NCBI RefSeq assembly: GCF_024343775.1
Contig: NZ_RJUF01000194.1
Location: forward strand, 1-64,000
Direction of reading: 5' to 3'
From: Lacihabitans soyangensis
GTDB taxonomy: Bacteria; Bacteroidota; Bacteroidia; Cytophagales; Spirosomataceae
Length of the DNA stretch: 64,000 bases
Below the pieces are notes generated by a model. That model had not been told where the DNA came from and made no database searches. It worked only from the letters and a program-made list of their open reading frames with translations. This document shows positions 1 to 9,017 of this stretch, piece after piece. Position numbers and translations under genes: made by a program. Within the stretch, counting starts at the first letter, position 1; each line of letters begins with the position of its first letter.

Positions 1-753
1 GTCGTCCATACTTTTATTCAAGAGTGCTTTGACATGATACCTATCAAATACTATTTGAGCATTTGAAAATTCTGACTCCACACCACTGATAAAAGAGGGT
101 GATAAGTCTATACAAACTTGCTTGATATTCTGTCTCTGGGTACCTTTAGTTTCCAGATAATCAGCTATTTTCGTAATGGTGTCTGCTCCCTTGCCCTCAG
201 TTGCATGTACTACCCTTGAAGTTTTCATATCCACCGCAACGGTTATATAATCATGCCCCTTTTTAGAACTTGTCTCGTCTATTCCCAATGTTGAAATATC
301 ACTATGATCTGCACCACAATAAGCAATTCCAAGCCAATAATTAAAGATATTCCAGATGCGATTGGGGTAAACTCCAATCACTTTGCCTACCTTGTTGACT
401 GGCATTTCTTGCTCTATTAACAACATACTAAATGCCTCAAACAGAAGTGTAAAACCACTACCTTCCCGTGCCCACGGTACTGAGACTTGTTCAACCTTAT
501 TCTCAACAGTTTTTACACGTGGTATTTTACAATGTAGGTAACACTTATGCTCAAAAAAATTCTGGTGCCGCCACTTCCTATCTACTCTATCATGTACAGT
601 ACTCTTGCCAGTCTTATCAATAAAAAATCCAACTTTGTAGTCAATCGTTAAATGAAGCTCTTTTTGATAATCCCCATCCAAAAACTCTACTTTTGAAACA
701 TACCACGGCTCATTTAAACCTAAAGCCAATTGAAATATTTGTTCACTATTCAT
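1..753 (-). CDS. ISL3-family transposase, N-terminal 251 residues (cut by window edge)
   Basis: Reading the minus strand from the ATG at 753 gives 251 open codons running off the window edge. The N-terminus has a small Cys/His cluster (C71, H74, C75) as in the zinc-binding head of ISL3 transposases. The catalytic core begins with LGIDETS (D159) and continues to VCIDLSPSFI (D216) and VFDRYHVKALL, the first two acidic residues and the conserved block of the ISL3 DDE domain. The third acidic residue lies outside the window. ISL3 elements move by cut and paste. I could not identify a terminal inverted repeat between 754 and the next gene, so the element border and whether it is intact are unknown. 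Confidence 0.88.
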   Translation of the reverse strand, partial: MNSEQIFQLALGLNEPWYVSKVEFLDGDYQKELHLTIDYKVGFFIDKTGKSTVHDRVDRKWRHQNFFEHKCYLHCKIPRVKTVENKVEQVSVPWAREGSGFTLLFEAFSMLLIEQEMPVNKVGKVIGVYPNRIWNIFNYWLGIAYCGADHSDISTLGIDETSSKKGHDYITVAVDMKTSRVVHATEGKGADTITKIADYLETKGTQRQNIKQVCIDLSPSFISGVESEFSNAQIVFDRYHVKALLNKSMDD

Positions 754-897
754 TGAACAAATATCAGAAACAAATTTTATCTTACCCACTTAATTCAACA
801 TAGCACCTGAATAATCAAGCCAATCCCCGAAAAATATGCGGTGAATAAATCTTATTCCTATATTTGGACTCCAAATTTAGTTTTTCAACCCAAAAAA

Positions 898-1659
898 ATG
901 AATTACCTAATCTTTATTCTCTCTCTTCTAGCCTTCACTCCAAAAACCAAACCCACCCTCTACCTGATTGGCGATAGTACCGTAAAAGCAGGACAAGGAA
1001 AAGGTGAAAACGATATGTGGGGCTGGGGAAGTGTGATTGGGCAACATTTTGATTCGACCAAGATCGATATCGAAAACTATGCTATAGGCGGCAGAAGTAG
1101 CCGAACTTTCTTGACTGATGGCCGCTGGGAGCCGATTTTGAAGAAAATGCAAAAGGGAGATTTCTTGATTATACAGTTTGGGCATAACGACGACTGGGCA
1201 ATAAACGATACCATTAGAGCCAGAGGAACAATTAAGGGAATTGGTTTGGATTCTGTTGAAATTGATAATTTGATAACAAAAAAGCACGAAGTGGTGTATA
1301 GTTTTGGGTGGTACATGAGCAAATATGTCAACGAAGCCAAGGCGAAAGGTGTGGAGGTTTTTGTTTGTTCACAAGTACCTTTCAACAAGTTTGAAAATGG
1401 CAAAGTGAAACGCCAAGAAGAATATTATCCAAAATGGGCGAAACAAGTGGCCGAAAATACCAAGGCTCATTTCATTGATTTACACGAATTGTCAGCCTTT
1501 TACTATGATAAACTAGGTTTTGACGAAACAAAAAAGCAATATTTCACACCAAAAGATAATGTTCACACCAACCTTGCTGGTGCCAAATTAAACGCTGAAA
1601 ATGTAGCTATAGGAATCAAAAACACCAAAAAATCAAAACTGAGAAAATCTTTAAAGTAG
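898..1659 (+). CDS. SGNH/GDSL hydrolase, rhamnogalacturonan acetylesterase-like
   Basis: Secreted 253-residue esterase of the SGNH fold, probably removing acetyl groups from pectin-type polysaccharide (CE12-like). Visible blocks: LIGDS (nucleophile S27), GGRSSRTF (oxyanion Gly near 65), GHND (95-98) and KDNVHTN (D220, H223) for the catalytic Asp/His. I chose the ATG at 898 over the in-frame GTG at 841 because it opens directly on a hydrophobic signal peptide (MNYLIFILSLLAF). The C-terminus is a lysine-rich tail. It stands alone between a transposase and a LuxR gene. Substrate is inferred from family; other sugar esterase roles are possible. Confidence 0.85.
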   Translation: MNYLIFILSLLAFTPKTKPTLYLIGDSTVKAGQGKGENDMWGWGSVIGQHFDSTKIDIENYAIGGRSSRTFLTDGRWEPILKKMQKGDFLIIQFGHNDDWAINDTIRARGTIKGIGLDSVEIDNLITKKHEVVYSFGWYMSKYVNEAKAKGVEVFVCSQVPFNKFENGKVKRQEEYYPKWAKQVAENTKAHFIDLHELSAFYYDKLGFDETKKQYFTPKDNVHTNLAGAKLNAENVAIGIKNTKKSKLRKSLK

Positions 1660-1690
1660 CATTTCTCATGACTTTCTAAATAAAAAAACA

Positions 1691-1731
1691 GCGTTAATCC
1701 GTGTTACTTGTATCCGAGTCATCCGTGTGCC
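1691..1731. repeat. Degenerate ATCCGTGT tandem motif
   Basis: Three copies of ATCCGTGT or ATCCGAGT occur within 32 bp (1697, 1712, 1721) in the gap before the LuxR gene. The same word recurs in the inverted pair at 28147-28297. It is non-coding in all six frames that I checked by eye. Function unknown. Confidence 0.5.
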
Positions 1732-1769
1732 AATAACAAGCATAGCTATTTCCCAAAATCTTACTATTT

Positions 1770-2201
1770 TTGACAAAACAATTAGATTTGAAATCAATCC
1801 TTTTATACGGAATTTCGATGGCCATACTGTTATTTCTTCTGAAATGGCTAGAGCTCCGTTTTGTAGTTTTTGATCATCTTTTTGAAATTTATGCAGGAAT
1901 AATCTCTGTCATTTTTATGGTATTGGGGGCTTGGGTGATGCACCATTTTCAGCAAAAGAAACAGGAGAAAGAAAATGCAAGAAAAGAAATGGTAGCCATA
2001 CCAGAGCTGGGGCTGAGTCAACGTGAAATGGAAGTATTGGAACTCATGTCACAAGGATACACGAACCAACAAATTGCAGACAAACTTTTCCTTTCTATAC
2101 ACACCATAAAAACCCACGGCTCCAATCTTTTCGTGAAGCTCGACGTAAAAAACCGCACGCAAGCCCTGATAAAAGCCAAAGAACTAGAAATTTTAGAATG
2201 A
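1770..2201 (+). CDS. Membrane-anchored LuxR-type HTH regulator
   Basis: A 143-residue protein with two predicted N-terminal membrane helices (about 10-27 and 37-57), a charged linker, then a LuxR/GerE DNA-binding domain ([26 protein letters not shown], recognition helix [13 protein letters not shown]). There is no receiver domain, so it is not a classical response regulator; a membrane signal may reach the HTH directly. The start is uncertain. The long form uses TTG at 1770, which overlaps a TATTTTTG box (1765-1772) resembling a Bacteroidota -7 element; the next ATG in frame is at 1818 but would cut into helix 1. The DUF4199 membrane protein 80 bp downstream is the likely partner or target. 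Confidence 0.8.
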   Translation: MTKQLDLKSILLYGISMAILLFLLKWLELRFVVFDHLFEIYAGIISVIFMVLGAWVMHHFQQKKQEKENARKEMVAIPELGLSQREMEVLELMSQGYTNQQIADKLFLSIHTIKTHGSNLFVKLDVKNRTQALIKAKELEILE

Positions 2202-2212
2202 AAATCGTAATT

Positions 2213-2228
2213 TCATACTAAAGTATGA
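2213..2228. promoter_or_regulatory. Small perfect dyad between luxR-like gene and DUF4199 gene
   Basis: TCATACT-AA-AGTATGA is a perfect 7-bp dyad 12 bp after the LuxR stop codon and 54 bp before the DUF4199 start. It may be an operator for the upstream regulator or a weak terminator. The sequence alone does not decide. Confidence 0.3.
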
Positions 2229-2281
2229 GGATCGAAAATCGTAAATACCAGAATATTGCCTAAAATTTAAACCCCAATGAT

Positions 2282-2794
2282 ATGCAAAAAATTATTCTTA
2301 AAAACGGACTGATTGCAGGTCTTATCGTTTCGATTTTCATGGTCTGTTCAATGGCCTATGTGTACAACTCCGAGCATGCTGAAGGTAGTATGCTCATTGG
2401 TTATGTCTCAATGTTGGCAGCTTTTTCATTTGTTTTTATTGGCATTAAAAACTATCGTGACAAAGTATCCGATGGGAAAATTACATTTTTTACGGCTTTT
2501 AAAATTGGCATTGCCATTTCGGCTATTGCTAGTCTCATGTATGTGCTTGCTTGGGGAATAGAGTTTCATTTTTTTATGCCCGATTTTCTTGACAAGTACG
2601 TAGCTTCCGAAATTGACAAATTGAAAACCCTAAACTTAAGTACAGCCGAGCTTGAGACGAAAACTAAAGAGATTGAATCAAGTAAAGGCTTCTACGACAA
2701 TGTGTTTTCATTTTCTGCCATCACTTTTGCGGAGATATTCCCAGTTGGTTTGGTAGTAACCATTGTGAGTTCCTTGATTTTGAAGAAGAAGTAA
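2282..2794 (+). CDS. DUF4199 family membrane protein
   Basis: A 170-residue protein with four hydrophobic segments: about 8-28, 38-55, 72-92 and 145-166. The loop between helices 3 and 4 is acidic and lysine-rich (about 100-138). Segment pattern, FFTAFKIGI and the terminal lysine run fit the Bacteroidota family DUF4199, which has no established function. It follows a membrane LuxR regulator in the same orientation, so the two probably work together in envelope signalling. Confidence 0.75.
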   Translation: MQKIILKNGLIAGLIVSIFMVCSMAYVYNSEHAEGSMLIGYVSMLAAFSFVFIGIKNYRDKVSDGKITFFTAFKIGIAISAIASLMYVLAWGIEFHFFMPDFLDKYVASEIDKLKTLNLSTAELETKTKEIESSKGFYDNVFSFSAITFAEIFPVGLVVTIVSSLILKKK

Positions 2795-2853
2795 TTCTGG
2801 AGAAATTATCGCCCTAAAATAGAGGAAACATTATTCTCACTCAAAGTAAATCT

Positions 2854-3426
2854 CTACAAATCAGCTATAACAGCTTCTGGAAGAATTTTTTTGAGAGCGG
2901 GTTTAATGTTTTCTTCCATACCGAGAACCTTCCAATCCTTCAAGGAAGGGGTTTTCAAGGCCAACATTTCTTTTTTTGCAAAAATCCTGAATTTCTTATT
3001 TTCCGCATCAAAAGTCACGTTGTCGGCTCCATACATTTGCTTGAATATATTGGTCGTCATCGTGATAACTTCGTCAATCGGAGCTGAATTTTCGTCTGAA
3101 ATCACATACTTCATAGTCATCACAAACGAATAACCCGCCTTGGCATAAGTTACCGAATCAGCTGTTTTCAAAGTTGAAATATCTAAAATTTTAGAATCCA
3201 TCAACAATATTTCAAGTGAAGGGTCTTTCAAAGATTCGTCCAGAGTCTTAACCATCAAATCTCGTGGATATAACTCAAAAAACTTGGGATACATATAGTT
3301 CATCACTTTTTCCGAATCCTTGGTTTCTACTACTTTGAGATATTCCTCAAGGGTGTTCCGGAGGTCAGTTTGGGCGGATACCGAAATAGAAATAAGGAAA
3401 ATAAGTGCGAATAGGTGTTTTTTCAT
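2854..3426 (-). CDS. Secreted protein of unknown function
   Basis: 190 residues starting with a clear signal peptide (MKKHLFALIFLISISVSAQ, cleavage after SAQ). The mature part begins with a helical stretch (LRNTLEEYLKVVETKDSEKVMNYMYP), reminiscent of NTF2/SnoaL-like secreted proteins, followed by an alpha/beta region without catalytic motifs I recognise. A TATTTTTG box (rc of 3447-3454) about 20 bp upstream may be the -7 element, but no matching -33 box was found. It converges on the DUF4199 gene with a 59-bp gap. Confidence 0.65.
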   Translation of the reverse strand: MKKHLFALIFLISISVSAQTDLRNTLEEYLKVVETKDSEKVMNYMYPKFFELYPRDLMVKTLDESLKDPSLEILLMDSKILDISTLKTADSVTYAKAGYSFVMTMKYVISDENSAPIDEVITMTTNIFKQMYGADNVTFDAENKKFRIFAKKEMLALKTPSLKDWKVLGMEENIKPALKKILPEAVIADL

Positions 3427-3609
3427 TTTGTGAAATTATTTTTTGTCAAAAATATAAAATTTAGTAGAAATAGTGCCATCACTATTCTGGAGAAATAACT
3501 CATATCTATCTTTTTAAGAAAATCATTCTTTCGGAAATAGAAACTTTTTGAAACCTAGCACACCATATCAACGTATATATTCCTAAATTACTTCGAAATA
3601 CCAGATTGA

Positions 3610-4485
3610 ATGACCAAAAAAGATATTTTTTTACACCTTCGGTTTCCATTTTCGTTGTTTTTGATGCCTATTTATTGGCTAGCTATCAGTCAACAAGTTA
3701 ATGGCGATTTTGTGAATAATATTTGGATATTTGTAATCCTACATATCTTCATTTACCCCGCCTCCAACGCATTCAATAGCTATTATGACAAAGACGAGGG
3801 CAGTATTGGTGGGCTCAAAAACCCGCCAAAAGTGGATGTAAACCTTTGGTATGCAGCCAATCTTTTTGACGCTGTTGGTGTAATTGCTTCCATACTTTTG
3901 GTCGGCACTTGGTTTGGGATATTGGTGCTTTTTTATGTTTCGGTTAGTCGATTATATAGCCACCCAAGTGTTCGTTTAAAAAAATACCCCGTCCTAAGTT
4001 GGCTAGTTGTAGGTTTGTTTCAAGGGGCATTGGTTTTTATGATGGTCTATACTTTTGGCCAAAATCTTTCCATCACAGAATTTCTTGAGGCAAAAAATCT
4101 ATCCAATGCTCCTATTTGGCTTGGCTGTATTATGTCAGCTTTGATTCTCTGGGCGGTGTATCCGATCACACAGGTTTATCAGCATGAAGAAGACACTAAA
4201 AATGGCGACAAAACCATGAGTATTCTTCTCGGCATTCGAGGCACATTTATTTTTTGTATGACTTTCTTTTTAATGGCTTTGACATGTGCTTTCTATTTTT
4301 TGGAACGAAATGATTTCACTCGTTTTATTGGATTCAGTGCTCCCATAGCCCTTTTTATGAACTGGTGGTTTCTTAAAGTGTGGAAAAAGCCCGAAGAGGC
4401 AAACTTCAAATACACCATGATTTTGAACTTGATGGCCTCGCTTTTACTCAATTTTTGCTTTATAATCAATGCATTAATGGCATAA
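3610..4485 (+). CDS. UbiA-family prenyltransferase
   Basis: Integral membrane prenyltransferase of 291 residues with about eight or nine hydrophobic segments. The two Asp-rich motifs that bind Mg-pyrophosphate are present: NSYYDKDE (N56, D60, D62) and YQHEEDTKNGDKT (Y190, D195, D200). The family attaches an isoprenoid chain to an aromatic or quinone acceptor. It is the first gene of a seven-gene same-strand group and sits 80 bp before a type III polyketide synthase, so a polyketide-derived phenol is a plausible acceptor. It is not a clear match to MenA or UbiA of respiratory quinone synthesis. Confidence 0.85.
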   Translation: MTKKDIFLHLRFPFSLFLMPIYWLAISQQVNGDFVNNIWIFVILHIFIYPASNAFNSYYDKDEGSIGGLKNPPKVDVNLWYAANLFDAVGVIASILLVGTWFGILVLFYVSVSRLYSHPSVRLKKYPVLSWLVVGLFQGALVFMMVYTFGQNLSITEFLEAKNLSNAPIWLGCIMSALILWAVYPITQVYQHEEDTKNGDKTMSILLGIRGTFIFCMTFFLMALTCAFYFLERNDFTRFIGFSAPIALFMNWWFLKVWKKPEEANFKYTMILNLMASLLLNFCFIINALMA

Positions 4486-4565
4486 ACAAATAACGATTTT
4501 CAGAGTTTGTCTTTTTACTGACAAGCAGATTTGACCAAACCAATATTTTCGCTAAAAAACAACAA

Positions 4566-5636
4566 ATGAGTAGTATAACACACATAGGCACGGCTGTTCC
4601 GCACTTCAAAAATGAGCAATCTGATATTCAAAAATTTATGCTCAAAATGAATGACGGCAGCCCTACTGACAAGCGAAAAATGGGTTTGATGTATGCTCGC
4701 TCAGGAATAGAAACTCGTTATTCGGTCATTCCAGATTACAGATGTGAGGCCTCTGAAAGAACCTTCTTCTCAAAATCTGAAGATTTAGAACCATTCCCTA
4801 GCATAGAAAAACGGATGGTCAAATACCAAGAAACTGCCCTTCCCTTGGCAGTGAAGGCCGTTGAAAACACTTTTGGTTCATTGAACTTGCCAGAAGGAAT
4901 TACACATGTAATAAGCGTTTCTTGCACTGGCATGTCGGCTCCTGGTTTGGATGTAGAACTGATACAAGCCCTCAAACTCCCTACCGATATACATCGTACT
5001 TCGGTCAATTTTATGGGTTGTTATGCGGCCATTCATGCACTCAAACAGGCAGATGCGATTTGTAAAAGCGAAGAAAAAGCCAAAGTTTTGATAGTATTGG
5101 TCGAACTTTGCACACTTCATTTCCAGAAAGAAAACAAAATTGATTTTATCACTTCAAACTTACTTTTTGGAGATGGAGCAGCATGTTGTTTGGTCGAAAA
5201 TTCAGACAAAGGCATGCAAATGGAAGGTTTTTACTCTAAACTTTTCCTAGAAAGTCAAGAAAGTATGGGCTGGCACATCAGTTCGCATGGATTTTTGATG
5301 AGCCTAAAACAAGAAGTGCCTATGCTGATAGAAGACAATATTGCGGATTTTGTAGAAACCAGTTTAATTAGAAATAATTTCAAGAAAAACCAAATCCAAA
5401 ATTGGGCGATTCACCCCGGAGGAAGAAAAATACTTGATGTGACAGCCAAATCTTTGGGGATAGGTTCAGATGCGATTTCGGAATCTTATCAGGTTTTAAA
5501 AAACTACGGAAATATGTCGTCCTGCACTTTGCTTTTTATTCTTGAAAAAATAAAGAAAGACAAATCTGGCTGCACTTTTGTGGCGGGATTTGGCCCAGGA
5601 ATAACTATGGAAAGTCTAATATTGAATAGTTTATGA
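4566..5636 (+). CDS. Type III polyketide synthase (chalcone/stilbene synthase family)
   Basis: Homodimeric thiolase-fold enzyme, 356 residues, that extends a starter acyl-CoA with malonyl-CoA and cyclises the product. The catalytic triad is intact: C152 in VNFMGCYAA, H283 in WAIHPGGRKIL and N316 in LKNYGNMSS. The C-terminal GFGPGITMES loop is the family signature. It overlaps the methyltransferase gene by 4 bp (ATGA), which indicates translational coupling. A PKS, methyltransferase and flavoprotein in this order resembles the Streptomyces srsABC phenolic-lipid operon, so an alkylresorcinol or alkylpyrone product is the best guess. Chain length and product cannot be read from sequence alone. 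Confidence 0.92.
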   Translation: MSSITHIGTAVPHFKNEQSDIQKFMLKMNDGSPTDKRKMGLMYARSGIETRYSVIPDYRCEASERTFFSKSEDLEPFPSIEKRMVKYQETALPLAVKAVENTFGSLNLPEGITHVISVSCTGMSAPGLDVELIQALKLPTDIHRTSVNFMGCYAAIHALKQADAICKSEEKAKVLIVLVELCTLHFQKENKIDFITSNLLFGDGAACCLVENSDKGMQMEGFYSKLFLESQESMGWHISSHGFLMSLKQEVPMLIEDNIADFVETSLIRNNFKKNQIQNWAIHPGGRKILDVTAKSLGIGSDAISESYQVLKNYGNMSSCTLLFILEKIKKDKSGCTFVAGFGPGITMESLILNSL

Positions 5637-6289
5637 AGAAAAGCTATCAAAAAGAATTGTTGGATGCTGATGAAATCCCAGAATCGGATTTGATTCAAAA
5701 CCTAAAGGAATTAAAATTCATCAATACTTATTTGGGAGGACATGATGTAATCAAAAAAGGCCTAAAGAAGTTCGGAAAGCAAAACCATAAAATATTAGAA
5801 ATCGGCTCAGGCGGTGGGGATAATTTAATGATGCTCAAAAAACATTTTCCTGACAATGAGTATTCTGGTTTAGACATCAAAGACGTTTGTATTAAGTACA
5901 GCAGTTCACTGGATTCTGAAATATTTTGGATAAAAGAGGACTATAAAAAACACAAGCCCATTGAGCCTTACGACTTGATTTTCAATTCTTTATTTTGCCA
6001 TCATTTTGATGAGAATTCTTTAGTAGAAATGTTGGTTTGGATGAATAAAAATTCAACAAAAGGCTTTTTTATTGGTGATTTACATCGCCATTGGTTGGCT
6101 TATTATTCCATAAAATTTCTCACAAATTTACTCTCCAAATCCTATCTAGTTAAAAACGATGCACCCGAGAGCGTAAAGAGAGGTTTTACCAGAAACGAAT
6201 GGGAGGTTTTACTCAAAAAAGCAGGAATAGAGAATTACCAAATCACTTGGTGTTGGGCGTTTAGACATCTAATTGTGGTCAAAAAATGA
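5633..6289 (+). CDS. Class I SAM-dependent methyltransferase
   Basis: 218 residues with the Rossmann-type SAM site: motif I LEIGSGGGDN (55-64), an acidic residue ending strand 2 (D81 in SGLDIKD), and a motif IV-like stretch PYDLIFNSLFCHHF. It is coupled by ATGA overlaps to the type III PKS upstream and to the FAD enzyme downstream, so it very probably methylates the polyketide product or an intermediate. C- versus O-methylation is undecided; srsB-type enzymes O-methylate alkylresorcinols. Confidence 0.88.
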   Translation: MKKSYQKELLDADEIPESDLIQNLKELKFINTYLGGHDVIKKGLKKFGKQNHKILEIGSGGGDNLMMLKKHFPDNEYSGLDIKDVCIKYSSSLDSEIFWIKEDYKKHKPIEPYDLIFNSLFCHHFDENSLVEMLVWMNKNSTKGFFIGDLHRHWLAYYSIKFLTNLLSKSYLVKNDAPESVKRGFTRNEWEVLLKKAGIENYQITWCWAFRHLIVVKK

Positions 6290-7413
6290 CGCCTGAAACA
6301 AAATACGACTTAGCCATCACCGGTGGCGGATTGGCCGGCCTTAGTCTGGCCATTTTGCAGGCCAAGGCAGGTAAATCAGTGGTTTTATTTGAGAAAAACA
6401 CCTACCCGTTTCACAGAGTTTGCGGTGAGTACATCAGTTTGGAATCATGGGATTTTCTGGAAAGTTTAGGATTGCCGTTGAGCCAGATGAATCTACCAAT
6501 TATCAAAAATCTTCAAGTTACTTCACCATCAGGTACATCTTTAGAGGCTCCACTTGATTTGGGCGGATTCGGCATAAGTCGGTATAAACTAGACTTTGAA
6601 TTGGCTAAAATTGCCAAAAACTTGGGTGTAAAAGTTTTGGAAAGCACCAAAGTAAATGACATTAGAAAAACTGAAACTCAGTTTGAAGTCTATACCGAAA
6701 AAGAAGTTTACCTTAGCAAAATGGCCGTAGGAAGTTTCGGAAAAAGGTCTAACCTCGATGTGGATTGGAAACGCCCATTTATAACAAAAAATCGAACTTC
6801 GCTAAACCAATATGTTGGTGTGAAATACCACATCAAAACCGATTTTCCGAAAGACAAAATAGCCCTCCACAACTTTTCCGACGGTTATTGTGGTATTTCG
6901 GCCATAGAAGATGATTTGTATTGTCTGTGCTACATGACCACCAAAGCCAACCTTAAAAAATCTGACAATAGCATAGCCTTGATGGAAGATAAAATTCTTT
7001 CAAAGAATCCATTTCTTCGAGAAATATTCAAAAATTCAGAGAAAGTTTGGCCGCAACCTGAGGTGATTTCGCAAATAAGCTTTGAGAAAAAAGGGCAGTT
7101 CGAAAAAGAAATTCCACTCCTCGGTGACGCTTCAGGCATGATAGCTCCGCTCTGCGGCAATGGCATGAGCATGGCGTTTCATGGGGCTTATCTGTTGAAT
7201 GATTTACTCGAGTCAGTAGAGAATTTGCAAGAAAATTACCCAAAAAGATGGAATCATGAGTTCTCCACCAGACTTCAGGTAGGTAGAACGGTTCAAAGTC
7301 TTTTCGGAAATCCAGTAATGACGGATATCTTGATACGAAGTATGAAATTCGCCCCAAGCTTTCTCCAGCTTATTATCAAAAATACCCATGGAAAGAAAAT
7401 CGGAAAAATTTAA
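6286..7413 (+). CDS. FAD-dependent oxidoreductase (geranylgeranyl reductase/monooxygenase-like)
   Basis: 375 residues with the dinucleotide-binding GGGLAGLS (13-20), the RVCGEYIS motif (C46-G47-E48) common to geranylgeranyl-reductase-like and hydroxylase-like flavoproteins, and the second FAD motif LLGDASGMIAPLCGNGM (GD at 280-281). It overlaps the methyltransferase by ATGA. In the srs-type logic this enzyme would hydroxylate the aromatic ring toward a hydroquinone. With a UbiA enzyme in the cluster, reduction of a prenyl chain is an equally reasonable role. Confidence 0.85.
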   Translation: MTPETKYDLAITGGGLAGLSLAILQAKAGKSVVLFEKNTYPFHRVCGEYISLESWDFLESLGLPLSQMNLPIIKNLQVTSPSGTSLEAPLDLGGFGISRYKLDFELAKIAKNLGVKVLESTKVNDIRKTETQFEVYTEKEVYLSKMAVGSFGKRSNLDVDWKRPFITKNRTSLNQYVGVKYHIKTDFPKDKIALHNFSDGYCGISAIEDDLYCLCYMTTKANLKKSDNSIALMEDKILSKNPFLREIFKNSEKVWPQPEVISQISFEKKGQFEKEIPLLGDASGMIAPLCGNGMSMAFHGAYLLNDLLESVENLQENYPKRWNHEFSTRLQVGRTVQSLFGNPVMTDILIRSMKFAPSFLQLIIKNTHGKKIGKI

Positions 7414-7476
7414 ATAAAGTAATTTCCCCGACAATCGTATTCCGCTATTTCCCCCATTTTTGTATCAAAAAATCTC

Positions 7477-8004
7477 ATGAAAAATTACTTTTCCGCATTA
7501 TTATTCTTGGTCTCAAATACTATTCTTGTCCAAAACTGGACTCCAACTACAAGTGCGGTCACCTTCAAAATCAAAATGCTGGGAGTTAATGTCGATGGTA
7601 CATTGAAAGGCATGAAAACCAATCTGAAATTCAACAACAACGAGCCTGTTTCGCTATCGGCTACCATAGACTCCAAGACCATAAATACCAGTAACAGCCT
7701 AAGAGATAAACATTTAAAAGAAAAAGAAGAATTTTTCCAGCCCGACATTTTCCCAACAATAGGTATGTCTTCTGTTTCGATCCAAAAAAATGGTGAAAAT
7801 AACTACCTCGGAGTATTCAAAATTACCATCAAAAATACCTCGAAAAACGTAAAAGTACCTTTCACATTCAAGGAAGAAAATGGCAAAGGTGTTTTAAAAT
7901 CTAGCTTCGAGATTAACCGACAAGAGTGGGATTTCGGAGGAAGTACTCCCGGAATGTCTGACAATGTGAAGGTCTCCATTGTTTTGAACCTTACAAAAAA
8001 CTAA
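7477..8004 (+). CDS. YceI-family periplasmic lipid-binding protein
   Basis: 175 residues with a signal peptide, then the YceI lipocalin-like barrel: WTPTTSAVTFKIKMLGVNVDGTLKG near the start, NTSNSLRDKHLKEKEEFF..DIFP in the middle, and SFEINRQEWDFGG near the end. Characterised YceI-fold proteins hold long isoprenoid or lipid chains in the barrel. Placement right after the UbiA/PKS enzymes suggests that it carries or stores the lipid product outside the inner membrane. This is inference from context. Confidence 0.87.
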   Translation: MKNYFSALLFLVSNTILVQNWTPTTSAVTFKIKMLGVNVDGTLKGMKTNLKFNNNEPVSLSATIDSKTINTSNSLRDKHLKEKEEFFQPDIFPTIGMSSVSIQKNGENNYLGVFKITIKNTSKNVKVPFTFKEENGKGVLKSSFEINRQEWDFGGSTPGMSDNVKVSIVLNLTKN

Positions 8005-8012
8005 GCGAGCGA

Positions 8013-9017
8013 GTGAGACTATTTTGGATTAAAATATTCAAGTTTGAATTTTGGCCATGGAAGGTTTTTTATGCACCTCTCCTGCCCTATTATCTATTTC
8101 TAAGTGTTAAATGCCGAAGTCTTACTTTTCCCTCTTTGGTAAACACTTGCCTCCAAAATGGTGGTTTTTTTGAGGAGAACAAAAAGGAAATCCTGACCCA
8201 AATTCCTGCAGAATACTTACCCAAAAGCCTTTATATAGAAAGAGATACCGATTTTACATCAATTAATTCTCTAATGGAACATCGGTCGATTGAATACCCT
8301 GTAGTGGCTAAACCTTTGGATGAACAAAGGGGGAAAAACGTTGAGATCATCACTGACGAAGCCGAGCTTTTGACATATTATTTGAAAGTTTCAAAAGCAT
8401 TTGTGATCCAAGAATTTGTACAGTTTCCAATAGAATTGGCCATTTTATACTCTCGCCTTCCTCATGAAAGAAAGGGTGTAGTTAGCTCAATCACAATTAA
8501 AGAATTTCTCTCGGTCACTGGAGATGGAAAACAAAGCATTCAAAAGTTGTTGAAGGCCAATTATAGAGCAGTTTTGATTTGGGAGGAATTGCTAATAAAT
8601 GCAAAAATTGATTTTCAAAGAATCCCTTCGTTTGGTGAAACCATAATCGTTGAAAAAATAGGGAATCATTGTCGAGGAACCATATTTAGAAATGCCACAG
8701 AAATAGACAAAGCCAAAACTGCCGCAGCAATTGACAAAATTATGGCGGACTTTGAGGGCTTTAATTACGGTAGATTCGACTTGAAAGTAAAAAGCGTAGA
8801 AGATTTATATGCAGCTAAAAACATAAAAATACTCGAACTAAACGGCGTAAATGCAGACGCAGCCCATATTTTTGATCCGAATTATGGCTTAATCCAAGCC
8901 ATGAAAGATGTCGCTTGGCACTGGAAAAGGTTGGCGGACATAGCGGCTTTTAATCTAAGCCAAGGTTACAGTCCGATTGCATTCAAACCGATTCTCAACA
9001 AAATTTTAAAATCATGA
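8013..9017 (+). CDS. ATP-grasp-fold protein, D-Ala-D-Ala ligase-like
   Basis: 334 residues. ATP-grasp features: YPVVAKPLDEQRGKNVEII (ATP-binding Lys and glycine-rich loop, around 95-113), FVIQEFV (adenine-binding hinge), GRFDLKVK and ILELNGVNADAAHIFD (Mg-binding Glu/Asn). Such enzymes join a carboxylate to an amine or hydroxyl through an acyl phosphate. The start is GTG at 8013, 8 bp after the YceI stop; no ATG fits better. The N-terminus is aromatic and hydrophobic (FWPWKVFYAPLLPYYLFLSV), suggesting membrane association. The substrate is unknown; conjugation of the cluster's product is possible. Confidence 0.75.
   Translation: MRLFWIKIFKFEFWPWKVFYAPLLPYYLFLSVKCRSLTFPSLVNTCLQNGGFFEENKKEILTQIPAEYLPKSLYIERDTDFTSINSLMEHRSIEYPVVAKPLDEQRGKNVEIITDEAELLTYYLKVSKAFVIQEFVQFPIELAILYSRLPHERKGVVSSITIKEFLSVTGDGKQSIQKLLKANYRAVLIWEELLINAKIDFQRIPSFGETIIVEKIGNHCRGTIFRNATEIDKAKTAAAIDKIMADFEGFNYGRFDLKVKSVEDLYAAKNIKILELNGVNADAAHIFDPNYGLIQAMKDVAWHWKRLADIAAFNLSQGYSPIAFKPILNKILKS

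Noticed and set aside
841-897. GTG start extending the SGNH esterase by 19 residues
   Set aside because: The extension is polar and aromatic and would bury the signal peptide; the ATG at 898 gives a normal secreted enzyme.
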